A stretch of DNA of 31,731 nucleotides from Streptomyces sp. WM4235 (GCF_001279725.1 NZ_LGDE01000443.1:1-31731), one strand, 5' to 3'. Positions 1 through 8,329 are shown, numbered from the stretch's first letter. Numbers and translations: made by a program. Notes: generated by a model not told the origin, from the sequence alone.

Positions 1-1071
1 GGGATCCTGGGCGGCCCAAATGGTCGGGGTACGGGGGGGCTGTATCCGCCCCGCCGCGAGGAAGCGTCCGCGCCTTCCACACCGGCCGCCGCGGGCAATC
101 CGATCCCCGGTCTGCTCTACCACCCGGTGCCGGAGCCCGACCCCGTGCGGGTCGAGGAGGTCGGCCGACGGATCAAGGCTTGGGCGGTGGACGAGGTCCA
201 GTTGTTCCCGCCGGACTGGGAGGACCAGTTCGACGGCTTCTCCCTCGGCCGGTACATGGTGGCCTGTCATCCGGACGCGCCCACCGTCGACCACGTGATG
301 ATCGCGACGCGGCTGATGGCCGCCGAGAACGCCCTCGACGACTGCTACTGCGAGGACCACGGGGGTTCGCCCGTCGGCCTCGGCGGACGCCTCCTTCTGG
401 CGCACACCGCCCTCGACCCCCTCCACACGACGACCGAGTACCAGCCGGCGTGGGCGGAGTCGCTCCATTCGGACGCCCCGCGGCGCGGATACCGCTCGGC
501 CATGGAGTACTTCGTGCGGGAGGCGAGCCCCTCCCAGGCCGACCGGTACCGGCACGACATGGCCCGGCTGCACCTGGGATACCTCGCGGAGGCCGCCTGG
601 GCGCAGACGGAATACGTGCCGGAGGTGTGGGAGTACCTGGCGATGCGGCAGTTCAACAACTTCCGCCCCTGTCCGACCATCACGGACACGGTCGGCGGCT
701 ATGAACTGCCGGCGGACCTGCACGCGCAGCCGGCCGTGCAACGGGTCATCGCGCTCGCCGGCAACGCCACCACCATCGTCAACGACTTGTACTCGTACAC
801 CAAGGAGCTCGCCGCTCCGGGACTCCACCTGAACCTGCCCGTCGTGATCGCGGAACGCGAGGGCGTCTCGGCCCGCGACGCCTACCTGAAGGCGGTCGAG
901 GTCCACAACGACCTCATGCGCTCCTTCGAGGGCGCCGCCGCCGACCTGGCCGCCCAACTGCCCGACCCCGGCCTGTTGCGCTTCCTGCGGGGCGTGGCCG
1001 CCTGGGTCGACGGCAACCACCACTGGCACCAGACCAACACCTACCGCTACAGCCTGCCCGACTTCTGGTAA
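1..1071 (+). CDS. 2-methylisoborneol synthase (class I terpene cyclase), 5' truncated
   Basis: This enzyme cyclises 2-methylgeranyl diphosphate to the earthy odorant 2-methylisoborneol (2-MIB). The frame is open from base 1, so the true start lies outside the window; about 357 codons are present of a family length near 440. The Mg-binding aspartate-rich motif DDCYCED is at 337-357 and the second metal motif NDLYSYTKE at 781-807. The C-terminal half reads almost word for word like the Streptomyces coelicolor SCO7700 protein as I remember it. The remnant of the low-complexity, Pro/Ala-rich N-terminal extension (about codons 1-40) is the part proposed to load this cyclase into family 2 encapsulin shells; the shell gene usually lies just upstream, outside the window. 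The methyltransferase that makes its substrate starts 15 bases after the stop. The first internal ATG/GTG candidates (for example 127) would remove conserved sequence and are not credible starts. Confidence 0.95.
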   Translation, partial: GILGGPNGRGTGGLYPPRREEASAPSTPAAAGNPIPGLLYHPVPEPDPVRVEEVGRRIKAWAVDEVQLFPPDWEDQFDGFSLGRYMVACHPDAPTVDHVMIATRLMAAENALDDCYCEDHGGSPVGLGGRLLLAHTALDPLHTTTEYQPAWAESLHSDAPRRGYRSAMEYFVREASPSQADRYRHDMARLHLGYLAEAAWAQTEYVPEVWEYLAMRQFNNFRPCPTITDTVGGYELPADLHAQPAVQRVIALAGNATTIVNDLYSYTKELAAPGLHLNLPVVIAEREGVSARDAYLKAVEVHNDLMRSFEGAAADLAAQLPDPGLLRFLRGVAAWVDGNHHWHQTNTYRYSLPDFW

Positions 1072-1085
1072 GGACGGATTCATCT

Positions 1086-1967
1086 GTGACCAGCATTGAT
1101 CTCGGCACCGCCCCCGCTTCCGCGTTCGTTCCCGGTCCGGCGACGCCCTATCAGGGGGACATCGCCCGCTACTGGGACCACGAGGCCAGGCCGGTGAACC
1201 TGCGCCTCGGCGATGTGGACGGGCTCTACCACCACCACTACGGCATCGGGGACGTCGACCACGCGGCCCTCGGCGACACCGACGACGGCGAGTACGAGAA
1301 GAGGCTGATCGCCGAACTCCACCGCCTGGAGTCCGCACAGACCAACGTGCTCCTCGACCACCTCGGTCCCATCGGGAACACGGACACGCTCGTGGACGCC
1401 GGTTGTGGTCGCGGCGGCTCGATGGTCATGGCCCACCAGCGGTTCGGATGCGACGTCGAAGGCGTCACCCTGTCGGCGAAGCAGGCGGAGTTCGCGAACC
1501 GGCGGGCCCGCGAGCTGGGCATCGAGCAGTCCGTCCAGGCCCGCGTCTGCAACATGCTCGACATGCCCTTCGAGACGGGCCGTGCCGCGGCCTCGTGGAA
1601 CAACGAGTCGAGCATGTACGTCGACCTCCAGGACCTCTTCGCCGAGCACTCCCGCGTTCTCTCCGTCGGTGGCCGGTACGTGACGATCACCGGGTGCTGG
1701 AACCCCCGCTACGGCCAGCCCTCGAAGTGGGTCTCCCAGATCAACGCGCACTTCGAGTGCAACATCCACTCCCGTCGGGAGTACATGCGCGCCATGGCCG
1801 ACAACCGCCTCGTACCGCAGGCCGTCGTCGACCTGACGGCCGCGACCCTGCCGTACTGGGAGGCGCGGGCCACCTCCTCCCTGGTCACCGGCATCGAGGA
1901 GGCGTTCATCAACTCCTACAAGGACGGCTCGTTCCAGTACCTCCTGATCGCGGCCGACCGCGTCTGA
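1086..1967 (+). CDS. Geranyl diphosphate 2-C-methyltransferase
   Basis: This SAM-dependent methyltransferase adds a methyl group at C2 of geranyl diphosphate, the step before the cyclase encoded immediately upstream, so the two genes form the 2-MIB biosynthetic operon. The 293-residue length equals that of the characterised Streptomyces enzymes. The SAM-binding motif I, VDAGCGRGGSMV, is near residues 103-114. The family-specific stretches VNLRLGDVDGLYHHHYGIG (near 38) and ITGCWNPRYGQPSKWVSQIN (near 200) are present. The start is GTG 1086, 15 bases after the cyclase stop; the purines AAGGA at 1070-1074 can serve as ribosome site. A strong hairpin follows at 1999-2055. Identification rests on remembered family sequence and on gene order; confidence is high. 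Confidence 0.95.
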   Translation: MTSIDLGTAPASAFVPGPATPYQGDIARYWDHEARPVNLRLGDVDGLYHHHYGIGDVDHAALGDTDDGEYEKRLIAELHRLESAQTNVLLDHLGPIGNTDTLVDAGCGRGGSMVMAHQRFGCDVEGVTLSAKQAEFANRRARELGIEQSVQARVCNMLDMPFETGRAAASWNNESSMYVDLQDLFAEHSRVLSVGGRYVTITGCWNPRYGQPSKWVSQINAHFECNIHSRREYMRAMADNRLVPQAVVDLTAATLPYWEARATSSLVTGIEEAFINSYKDGSFQYLLIAADRV

Positions 1968-1998
1968 GGCCGACGCGGTGACGCCGCTTTGATCGACG

Positions 1999-2055
1999 CC
2001 GCCTGAGGGGTCGGGTTCCTCCCCGCCCGGGGGAGGAACCCGACCCCTCAGGCGG
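1999..2055 (+). terminator. Long perfect hairpin terminator after the 2-MIB operon
   Basis: Bases 1999-2024 and 2030-2055 are perfect reverse complements (26 bp) around a 5-base loop, GCCCG. There is no U-tract, which is common for actinobacterial terminators. It starts 32 bases after the methyltransferase stop and separates the operon from the polyphosphate kinase gene. Confidence 0.85.
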
Positions 2056-2163
2056 AGGTGCGGGGTCGCTCGTCCCACGAGACTGGCGGCCGTGACCTGC
2101 GCGGCCGTGCGGATTCGGGTTCCGCGAACGGGTGGATGTCCGAGAAGTGGGCACGGGCTGGGT

Positions 2164-3132
2164 GTGGACGACACGGAGAGCAGGACCGAGGGGACGCTGC
2201 GGCTGCTGCGGGGTTTGACGGTGGACGCGACCAGGCCGGAGCAGCCCGTGCTGCTCGACGGCGCCGGCAACCCGATAGAGACGTGGCGTGAGAACTACCC
2301 GTACGACCACAGGATCGGCCGGGCGGAGTACGAGCGGCGCAAGCGGGTGCTGCAGATCGAGATGCTGAAGTTGCAGCGTTGGGTCCGCGAGAGCGGCCGG
2401 CGGCTGGTGGTGGTCTGCGAGGGCAGGGACGCGGCGGGCAAGGGCGGAACGATCAAGCGGTTCACCGAGCGGCTCAACCCCCGGGGGGCCCGGGTGGTCG
2501 CTCTCGGCACGCCCACCGAGACCGAGTCGGGCCAGTGGTACTTCCAACGCTATGTCGCGCACCTTCCCGCGGCCGGGGAGATCGTCTTCTTCGACCGGTC
2601 CTGGTACAACCGGGCCGGCGTCGAGAGGGTCATGGGGTTCTGCGAGGAGGAGCAGTACCGGCTGTTCCTGCGCCAGTGCCCCGACTTCGAGCGGATGCTG
2701 GTGGAGGACGGGCTGCTGCTGGTCAAGTTCTGGTTCTCGGTCTCCCGGGCCGAGCAGCGCACACGTTTCGCGATCCGCCAGGTCGATCCGGTGCGTCAGT
2801 GGAAGCTCTCCCCCGTCGACCTCCAGTCGCTGGACCGGTGGCACGACTACACGACCGCGAAGGTCGACATGTTCCGGGCCACCGACACCACCCACGCGCC
2901 GTGGACCGTGGTGAAGAGCAACGACAAGCGGCGCGGCAGGCTTGAGGCCATGCGGAGCCTGCTCTCGCGGTTCGACTACGACAGCCGCGACCCGGACGCG
3001 GTCGGGGAGCCCGATCCGCTCATCGTGGGGGCGGCGGGGACCCTGCTGGAGCCGGGTGAGGAGGACACCGACCTGTCGCCGACGCCGCTGTCCCGTCCGG
3101 GTGGCCGCAGGGGCGATCACCCGGACGGCTGA
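2164..3132 (+). CDS. ppk2: Polyphosphate kinase 2 (PPK2 family)
   Basis: PPK2 enzymes transfer phosphate between polyphosphate and nucleoside di- or triphosphates in the cytoplasm. The Walker A loop EGRDAAGKGGTIKRF is at residues 86-100, the Walker B-like VFFDRSWYNR at 141-150, and the lid and helical region with KFWFSVSRAEQRTRF and WTVVKSNDKRRGR follows. The length of about 322 residues and the single domain fit a one-domain PPK2 of class I type, which usually makes ATP or GTP from ADP or GDP; class is inferred from overall resemblance only. The C-terminal 45 residues are acidic and Pro/Gly-rich and lie outside the fold. I chose GTG 2164 because conserved-looking sequence begins soon after; GTG 2092 and GTG 2221 are in-frame alternatives and none has a strong Shine-Dalgarno sequence. 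It stands alone between hairpins. Confidence 0.92.
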   Translation: MDDTESRTEGTLRLLRGLTVDATRPEQPVLLDGAGNPIETWRENYPYDHRIGRAEYERRKRVLQIEMLKLQRWVRESGRRLVVVCEGRDAAGKGGTIKRFTERLNPRGARVVALGTPTETESGQWYFQRYVAHLPAAGEIVFFDRSWYNRAGVERVMGFCEEEQYRLFLRQCPDFERMLVEDGLLLVKFWFSVSRAEQRTRFAIRQVDPVRQWKLSPVDLQSLDRWHDYTTAKVDMFRATDTTHAPWTVVKSNDKRRGRLEAMRSLLSRFDYDSRDPDAVGEPDPLIVGAAGTLLEPGEEDTDLSPTPLSRPGGRRGDHPDG

Positions 3133-3138
3133 GCCGGG

Positions 3139-3157
3139 GCCGCCCCTGGTGGGCGGC
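3139..3157 (+). terminator. Short GC hairpin after ppk2
   Basis: GCCGCCC (3139-3145) pairs with GGGCGGC (3151-3157) over a CTGGT loop, 7 bases after the ppk2 stop. It is a plausible but modest terminator. Confidence 0.5.
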
Positions 3158-3299
3158 AGACCCGTCGACGGTCGGAGCCGGTGGCCTCGCATGTCGTGAA
3201 CGGCGAGGAGCGTCGTGTGTGCCTACTGTCGGCAGGAAGGAGAGAGGCGGAGGTGTACGTCTCCGCGCGCACCGCCGCCGAAGCGAAGGGCCGCCTGGG

Positions 3300-3764
3300 A
3301 TGAGCGAACACGATGACGACCGCACCGCCCCCGACTCGGGCCACGATCGCCCGAACGGTGTGAGCGACGAGACGGTGGAGGCGCTGGGAGCCCTGTCCAA
3401 GGCGTTGGAGACGACGGAACGGGCCCGAGGCCACCTCTACGGCTTCCACCAGCTCACCGGAACGGCCGACTTCGAACTCGACGACGCCGTCCGTCTTCTG
3501 CACCTCGCGGGCCATCACCGCGAGGCGGAGGCGGTCCGGCGGGAGATTCTCGGGCGCAACGTCATCCCCGGCCACTGGACCTTCCAGATCATCGAGGCGT
3601 ACAACGCGACGTACCACCGCCCCTTCGTCGAGCTCGAACAGCAGATCGTGCGCGATCTGGCGCAGGGCAGGAACCACCTCTTCGAGGCCGAGCTGAAGGC
3701 GCGGCGCCGCACGACGGGCCATCCGGCCCACACTCAGGGGCCCAAGGCAGCGGGGACCGACTGA
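3300..3764 (+). CDS. Conserved hypothetical protein
   Basis: I do not recognise a named family. The 154-residue product is soluble, with an acidic disordered start (MSEHDDDRTAPDSGHD) followed by a mostly helical core. The core contains GHLYGFHQLTGTADFELDDA, then RLLHLAGHHREAEAVRREIL, and ends in a charged helix LFEAELKARRR. There is no signal peptide or membrane segment. Several histidines (HLYGFH, HLAGHH, GHW, YHRPF) are spaced through the core and could bind metal, but this is only a suggestion. ATG 3300 is preceded by a GAAGGG-like site about 9 bases upstream; GTG 3219 in the same frame would add an arginine-rich tail that does not look coding. It lies between ppk2 and the aldehyde oxidoreductase operon, on the same strand, with no overlap. 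Confidence 0.8.
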   Translation: MSEHDDDRTAPDSGHDRPNGVSDETVEALGALSKALETTERARGHLYGFHQLTGTADFELDDAVRLLHLAGHHREAEAVRREILGRNVIPGHWTFQIIEAYNATYHRPFVELEQQIVRDLAQGRNHLFEAELKARRRTTGHPAHTQGPKAAGTD

Positions 3765-3806
3765 GCGGCGTCGTTCCCGTGATCGGAGCCGGCCACGGGA
3801 CGCCGC
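3765..3806 (+). terminator. Bulged hairpin after the hypothetical gene
   Basis: GCGGCG (3765-3770) pairs with CGCCGC (3801-3806) and TCCCGTG (3775-3781) with CACGGGA (3794-3800); four unpaired bases bulge on the left arm. It begins directly after the stop codon and is a likely terminator. Confidence 0.55.
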
Positions 3807-3903
3807 GGTTGTCGTGCATGTCGAGGATGCCGGGGCGGGTGGGATGACCGAGGCTGGGAAGTCGACGGGATGTACCCACCGCAAACGGACATGGAGGGCA
3901 GTC

Positions 3904-4560
3904 GTGGCTGCGCACGGAACCAACCCACCGCACCAGGTCGCTCCCGACATCCCACCGGCCGGTACCCATCCGGCCGATGCCCATCACTCGCGTGTCGCGC
4001 TGCGCGTCAACGGTTCTGATCACGTCCTCGACGTGGACCACCGCGTCACCCTCCTCGACGCCCTGCGGGAGCGACTCGACCTCACCGGGTCCAAGAAGGG
4101 CTGCGACCACGGCCAGTGCGGTGCCTGCACCGTCCTCGTGGACGGTCGGCGCGTCAACAGCTGTCTGCTGCTCGCGGTGGCCCAGGACGGGGCGGAGGTC
4201 ACCACCGTCGAGGGACTCGCCGACGACGACGGCTCGCTGCACCCGCTCCAGGAGGCCTTCCTGGAGCACGACGCCTTCCAGTGCGGCTACTGCACCCCCG
4301 GCCAGCTCTGCTCCGCGCTCGGGGTGCTGCGGGAGGCCGCCGCCGGTCATCCCTCGCACGTGACCGAGCCGGCAGCGGCGGCGTCGACCGGCCCTGTCGT
4401 GCTCACCGCCGAAGAGGTCAGGGAACGACTCAGCGGCAACCTCTGCCGCTGCGGGGCCTACAACGGGATCGTCGACGCCGTGGCGGACGTCTGCGCCCGG
4501 CCCGCCCCGCCGAAGAGCGCCACCGCGAGCACCGCCCCGCGCCCGGACGTGATCGTGTGA
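3904..4560 (+). CDS. Aldehyde oxidoreductase [2Fe-2S] subunit (YagT/PaoA-like)
   Basis: This is the small iron-sulphur subunit of a xanthine-oxidase-family molybdenum hydroxylase. It carries electrons from the molybdenum centre to FAD. The plant-type ferredoxin [2Fe-2S] ligands are Cys67, Cys72, Cys75 (GCDHGQCGAC) and Cys87. The second cluster uses Cys127 and Cys130 (QCGYC) and Cys181 and Cys183 (NLCRCGAYNGI). The Pro/Ala-rich insertion between the halves (about 150-170) is typical of the YagT branch. Unlike Escherichia coli PaoA, no Tat signal is visible, so the complex is probably cytoplasmic. GTG 3904 has a GGAGGG-type site five or six bases upstream; GTG 3814 and ATG 3844 in frame would give a longer N-terminus without conserved features. 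The next gene overlaps its stop by four bases, showing translational coupling. Confidence 0.93.
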   Translation: MAAHGTNPPHQVAPDIPPAGTHPADAHHSRVALRVNGSDHVLDVDHRVTLLDALRERLDLTGSKKGCDHGQCGACTVLVDGRRVNSCLLLAVAQDGAEVTTVEGLADDDGSLHPLQEAFLEHDAFQCGYCTPGQLCSALGVLREAAAGHPSHVTEPAAAASTGPVVLTAEEVRERLSGNLCRCGAYNGIVDAVADVCARPAPPKSATASTAPRPDVIV

Positions 4561-5576
4561 AGCCCTTCGCCTACGTACGGGCCGGCAGCCTCCGGGAAGC
4601 CGCGGCCGCCTACGCGCAGCGCCCCGGCTCCCGCTACCTCGGCGGCGGCACCAACCTCGTCGACCTCATGAAGCACGGCGTCGAGACGCCGGGCACCCTC
4701 ATCGACCTCACCCGGTTGCCTCTCCACGAGGTCGAGGAGCAGCCCGCGGGAGGAGTCCGCGTCGGCGCCCTCGTCCCCAACAGCGACCTGGCCGCGCATC
4801 CCCTCGTTCGATCCCGCTACCCCGCGCTCTCCCAGGCCCTGCTTGCCGGCGCGTCCGGACAGTTGCGCAATGTCGCCACCACCGGCGGGAACCTGCTCCA
4901 GCGCACCCGGTGCCCGTACTTCCAGGACGTGTCCAAACCGTGCAACAAGCGCGAGCCCGGCACCGGCTGCGGTGCCCGCGAGGGCGTGCACCGCGATCAC
5001 GCCGTGCTGGGCCATTCGGAGCAGTGCATCGCCACGCACCCCTCCGACATGGCGGTGGCCCTCGCCGCGCTGGACGCCGAGATCGAGCTGTACGGGGGCG
5101 AGGAGGGCACGCGGAGGGTGGCGGCGACGGAGTTCCACCGGCTGCCCGGAGAGGAGCCCGAGCGGGACACCGTCATCCGCCCGGGGGAGATCATCACCGC
5201 CGTGGTGCTGCCTCCCGTGCCCGCCGGAGCGGTCTCCCTCTACCGCAAGGCCCGTGACCGGGCCTCGTACGCCTTCGCGCTGGCCTCGGTCGCCGCCGTG
5301 TTCGAACTCGACGCCGGCCGCGTCCGGCACGTCGCGCTCGCCTTCGGCGGTCTGGCCCACCGTCCCTGGCGTGCCACGATCGCCGAGGAGCGACTGCTCG
5401 GCGCCGAGCCCTCCGACGCCGTCGTGCGGGAGGCCGTCGGGGCCGAGTTGGACCGCGCCCGGCCCCTGCGCGACAACGCGTTCAAGGTGGCTCTGGCCCA
5501 CCGTCTCGCCTGCGACGTACTCGGCACCCTGATCCGTTCAGCCGGTGGACAGCCTCCCCTCCCCCGAACGCCTTGA
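4557..5576 (+). CDS. Aldehyde oxidoreductase FAD subunit with extra [4Fe-4S] cluster (YagS/PaoB-like)
   Basis: This is the medium FAD-binding subunit of the molybdenum hydroxylase, taking electrons from the 2Fe-2S subunit. FAD-contact motifs are RYLGGGTNLVDLMK (residues 26-39) and NVATTGGNLLQRTRCPYF (105-122). Directly after the latter is the roughly 40-residue insertion typical of the PaoB/HcrB-like branch, with four cysteines at 119, 129, 138 and 157 (RTRC, KPCNK, GTGCG, EQC) expected to hold a [4Fe-4S] cluster. The CO-dehydrogenase flavoprotein C-terminal domain covers about 215-325. The start GTG 4557 overlaps the upstream stop (GTGA), so the two are co-translated. Length (339) is close to the family norm of about 320. 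It is most like PaoB, so the substrate is more likely an aromatic or other aldehyde than a purine; that is inference. Confidence 0.93.
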   Translation: MKPFAYVRAGSLREAAAAYAQRPGSRYLGGGTNLVDLMKHGVETPGTLIDLTRLPLHEVEEQPAGGVRVGALVPNSDLAAHPLVRSRYPALSQALLAGASGQLRNVATTGGNLLQRTRCPYFQDVSKPCNKREPGTGCGAREGVHRDHAVLGHSEQCIATHPSDMAVALAALDAEIELYGGEEGTRRVAATEFHRLPGEEPERDTVIRPGEIITAVVLPPVPAGAVSLYRKARDRASYAFALASVAAVFELDAGRVRHVALAFGGLAHRPWRATIAEERLLGAEPSDAVVREAVGAELDRARPLRDNAFKVALAHRLACDVLGTLIRSAGGQPPLPRTP

Positions 5577-5608
5577 CCCGCCCGCACCGATCAGGAAAGG
5601 GAGCCGCC

Positions 5609-7708
5609 ATGCGCCCCACCACCGCCCTCGGCAGCCCCGCCCCCCGGCGGGAGGGACGCGAGAAGGTCACGGGAGCCGCCCGCTACGCGGCCGAGCACAC
5701 ACCGCCCCGCTGCGCCTACGCCTGGCCCGTGCCCGCCACGATCGTGCGCGGCCGCGTCACGGCCGTCGACGACACGGCCGCCATGTCCCTGCCGGGCGTG
5801 ATCGGTGTGCTGTCCCCGTACAACGCGCCCCGTCTGGGCCCGTCGGACGACCCGACCCTGCAACTGCTCCAGGACGTCCGGATCCCCCACCGCGGCTGGT
5901 ACGTGGCCGTCGCCGTCGCCGAGACACCGGAGGGCGCGCGGGCGGCGGCGTCCGCGCTCCGGATCACCTACGAGAGCGATCCGTACGACGTCACCCTCAC
6001 CGCCGACCACCCGGACGCCTACACCCCCGAGGAGGCCAACGGCGGCCACCCCGCCCACCGGGAGCAGGGCGATCCGGACGCGGCGCTGTCGGCGGCGCCC
6101 GTACAGGTCGATTGCGCCTACGCGGTGGCGCCGCTGCACAACCACCCCATGGAGCCGCACGCGGCGACCGCCGACTGGGACGCCGGGCGCGGGCACCTGA
6201 CCGTCCACGACTCCTGTCAGGGCGGCGGCGCCGTGCGAACGGCCCTGGCCGGCTTGTTCGCATTGCCCGAGGAGGACGTCACCGTCGTCTCCGAGCACGT
6301 GGGCGGCGGGTTCGGCTCCAAGGGCACCCCGCGCCCGCACGTGGTCCTGGCCGCGATGGCAGCGCGCCATTGCGACCGGCCCGTCAAGCTGTCCCTGCCG
6401 CGCGGGCACCTGCCCGCGACGGTCGGTCACCGCGCACCGACCCTGCACCGCATCCGGCTGGGCGCCCGCGCGGACGGAACGCTCACCGCGCTGACGCACG
6501 AGGTCACCACCCACACCTCACGCGTCCGCGAGTTCGTGGAACAGGCGGCCGTGCCGGCTCGTGTCATGTACGCGGTACCGGATGTCCGCACCACCCACCG
6601 CGCCGTCGCCCTGGACGTGCCCACCCCGTCCTGGATGCGGGCCCCCGGGGAGGCACCGGGCATGTACGCCCTGGAGTCGGCCATGGACGAACTGGCCGAA
6701 GCGCTCGGCATCGACCCGGTGGAACTGCGTCTGCGCAACGAGCCCCCGACCGAGCCCGACAGTGGTCGCCCCTTCAGCAGCCGTCACCTGGTGGAATGCC
6801 TGCGCGAGGGCGCCGAGCGGTTCGGCTGGGCCGGCCGCCGCGATCCGTACCGGGACGGGCCGTTCCTCGTCGGGACGGGCATGGCCGCGGCCACCTATCC
6901 CGTGCTCATCGCCCCCTCGACCGCCCGCGCGCACGCCCGCCCGGACGGCGGTTACCTCGTCGAGATCAACGCCACCGACATCGGAACGGGCGCCCGCACG
7001 GTACTGGCGCAGGTGGCCGCCGACGCCCTGCGGGTACCGCTCGACTCCGTGTCGATCGCCATCGGACACACCGGCCTGCCCGCCGCCTCGCTCGCCGGCG
7101 GCTCCTCGGGCACCGCCTCCTGGGGGTGGGCCGTGCACGACGCTTGCGCCGCCCTGACCGCGCGACTGGAACGCCATCGGGGCCCCCTGCCGGACGAGGG
7201 GTTGTCCGCGTCCGCGGACACCACGCAGTCGGCCAAGCAGAAGTCCCCGTACGCCCGGCACGCCTTCGGCGCGCACTTCGCCGGGGTGCGGGTGGACACG
7301 GTCACCGGGGAGGTCCGGGTGAGCCGCCTGCTGGGTTTCTTCGCCGCGGGGCACATCCTCAACCCGCGCACCGCGCGTTCCCAGTTCAAGGGCGGCATGG
7401 TCATGGGGATCGGCATGGCGCTGACCGAACACAGCACCATGGACCCGGCGTTCGGCGACTTCACCGAGAACGACCTGGCCGGTTACCACGTGCCGGCGCA
7501 CGCCGACGTGCCGGTCCTCGAAGCGCACTGGATCGACGAACACGACAAGCACCTGAATCCGATGGGCAGCAAGGGGATCGGCGAGATCGGGATCGTGGGG
7601 ACCGCGGCCGCCATCGGGAACGCCGTGAGCCAGGCCACGGGTCGGCGACTGCGCGAACTCCCCCTGACGCCGGACCGCGTCCTGTCGGCGCTCGACCGCC
7701 GGGACTGA
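5609..7708 (+). CDS. Aldehyde oxidoreductase molybdopterin subunit (YagR/PaoC-like)
   Basis: This is the large catalytic subunit that binds the molybdenum cofactor and oxidises the aldehyde to the acid. The N-terminal a/b-hammerhead domain begins EGREKVTGAARYA (about 15-27). The cofactor-binding glycine loop VGGGFGSKG is near residue 231, the substrate-pocket stretch PTPSWMRAPGEAPGMYALE near 340-357, and GSSGTASWGWA near 500. The catalytic glutamate is in GSKGIGEIGIVG near 658. At 699 residues it is a little shorter than E. coli PaoC. ATG 5609 has a clear AGGAAAGGGAG region upstream; an ATG/GTG start at 5573 is in frame but has no such site. It is the last gene of the operon, followed by a two-way hairpin. 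No XdhC/PaoD-type cofactor-insertion gene is present in the window. Confidence 0.93.
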   Translation: MRPTTALGSPAPRREGREKVTGAARYAAEHTPPRCAYAWPVPATIVRGRVTAVDDTAAMSLPGVIGVLSPYNAPRLGPSDDPTLQLLQDVRIPHRGWYVAVAVAETPEGARAAASALRITYESDPYDVTLTADHPDAYTPEEANGGHPAHREQGDPDAALSAAPVQVDCAYAVAPLHNHPMEPHAATADWDAGRGHLTVHDSCQGGGAVRTALAGLFALPEEDVTVVSEHVGGGFGSKGTPRPHVVLAAMAARHCDRPVKLSLPRGHLPATVGHRAPTLHRIRLGARADGTLTALTHEVTTHTSRVREFVEQAAVPARVMYAVPDVRTTHRAVALDVPTPSWMRAPGEAPGMYALESAMDELAEALGIDPVELRLRNEPPTEPDSGRPFSSRHLVECLREGAERFGWAGRRDPYRDGPFLVGTGMAAATYPVLIAPSTARAHARPDGGYLVEINATDIGTGARTVLAQVAADALRVPLDSVSIAIGHTGLPAASLAGGSSGTASWGWAVHDACAALTARLERHRGPLPDEGLSASADTTQSAKQKSPYARHAFGAHFAGVRVDTVTGEVRVSRLLGFFAAGHILNPRTARSQFKGGMVMGIGMALTEHSTMDPAFGDFTENDLAGYHVPAHADVPVLEAHWIDEHDKHLNPMGSKGIGEIGIVGTAAAIGNAVSQATGRRLRELPLTPDRVLSALDRRD

Positions 7709-7723
7709 GAAGGTCCACCGCCG

Positions 7724-7773
7724 CATGTGTGGGGGGCGCCCACCCTCCACGGGGTGGACGCCCCCCACACGTG
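7724..7773. terminator. Bidirectional hairpin between convergent genes
   Basis: Two 21-base arms (7724-7744 and 7753-7773) pair with one G-T wobble and one C/A mismatch over an 8-base loop; each arm carries a run of six G or C. It sits between the molybdopterin subunit gene and the convergent PRC-barrel gene and can end both transcripts. Confidence 0.8.
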
Positions 7774-7792
7774 CCTCGCGGGCCGGGCCGGT

Positions 7793-8161
7793 TCAGGCGG
7801 GTCGGCCGCCGAACGGGGCCCCGGTGCCGTAGTACGTGCCCAGTTCCTCGTTGTAGCCCGCGTCGCCGAGGTGCTTGTCCCTGTGGAACTCGGGAGCGTT
7901 CTTGATCTGCTCCTTGGTCCGGTCGACGTGGATCTTCCGTTCCTCCACGTCGATCCGGCTGATCGTCCCGGCCGGCAGGAGGACCTCCTTGCCGAAGATC
8001 CAGGGACCCGTGTCGACCACGAGGTACGAGGAACCGACCTCGTCGGAGTGCTTGTCCACCTTGCCGATGGAACCGTCCGCGGCCTCGACCTTGTACCCCG
8101 TCAGATCGGCACCAGCCGTTCGGCCGGACGTCTCGCGGTAACCCCACACGTTGTCGGACAT
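7793..8161 (-). CDS. PRC-barrel domain protein
   Basis: The 122-residue protein has a PRC-barrel fold over about residues 18-72 (DLTGYKVEAADGSIGKVDKH, then SSYLVVDTGPWIFGKEVLLP). It continues with IDVEERKIHVDRTKEQIKNA, the usual layout of small actinobacterial stress-response PRC proteins. Such domains act in protein or RNA binding; no specific partner can be inferred. The tail ends in a Gly/Pro-rich stretch. The start ATG at 8161 is well supported by GAAGGAG about 10 bases upstream on the minus strand; the longer reading frame to 8308 lacks a site and its extra residues look non-coding. It is monocistronic, convergent with the aldehyde oxidoreductase operon and downstream of the GNAT gene on the same strand, 168 bases apart. 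Confidence 0.88.
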   Translation of the reverse strand: MSDNVWGYRETSGRTAGADLTGYKVEAADGSIGKVDKHSDEVGSSYLVVDTGPWIFGKEVLLPAGTISRIDVEERKIHVDRTKEQIKNAPEFHRDKHLGDAGYNEELGTYYGTGAPFGGRPA

Positions 8162-8329
8162 GAGAACAACTCCTTCACACTCGTCGGTGGCGACGGCCGC
8201 TTCCTCCCGGAACCCGCGAAGCGTCGGGATCTCGGAGCCCGCGAACCGCGGGAACCGGAGCGGCGCGGATCCGTCGAAAGGGCGCCTGCCCTCAAAGATC
8301 CGGTCCACACGGGTGGTGGTCGGTCGTCG

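Noticed and set aside
2..7. GGATCC at the left edge as a cloning boundary
   Set aside because: A single restriction-type hexamer inside an open coding frame proves nothing; the cyclase frame reads through it.
1080..2270. 396-codon minus-strand frame over the methyltransferase gene
   Set aside because: Shadow frame with no motif; it also crosses the terminator hairpin.
5545..7905. 786-codon plus-strand frame over the molybdopterin subunit gene
   Set aside because: Arginine/proline/glycine-rich shadow; the other frame carries all the molybdenum hydroxylase motifs.
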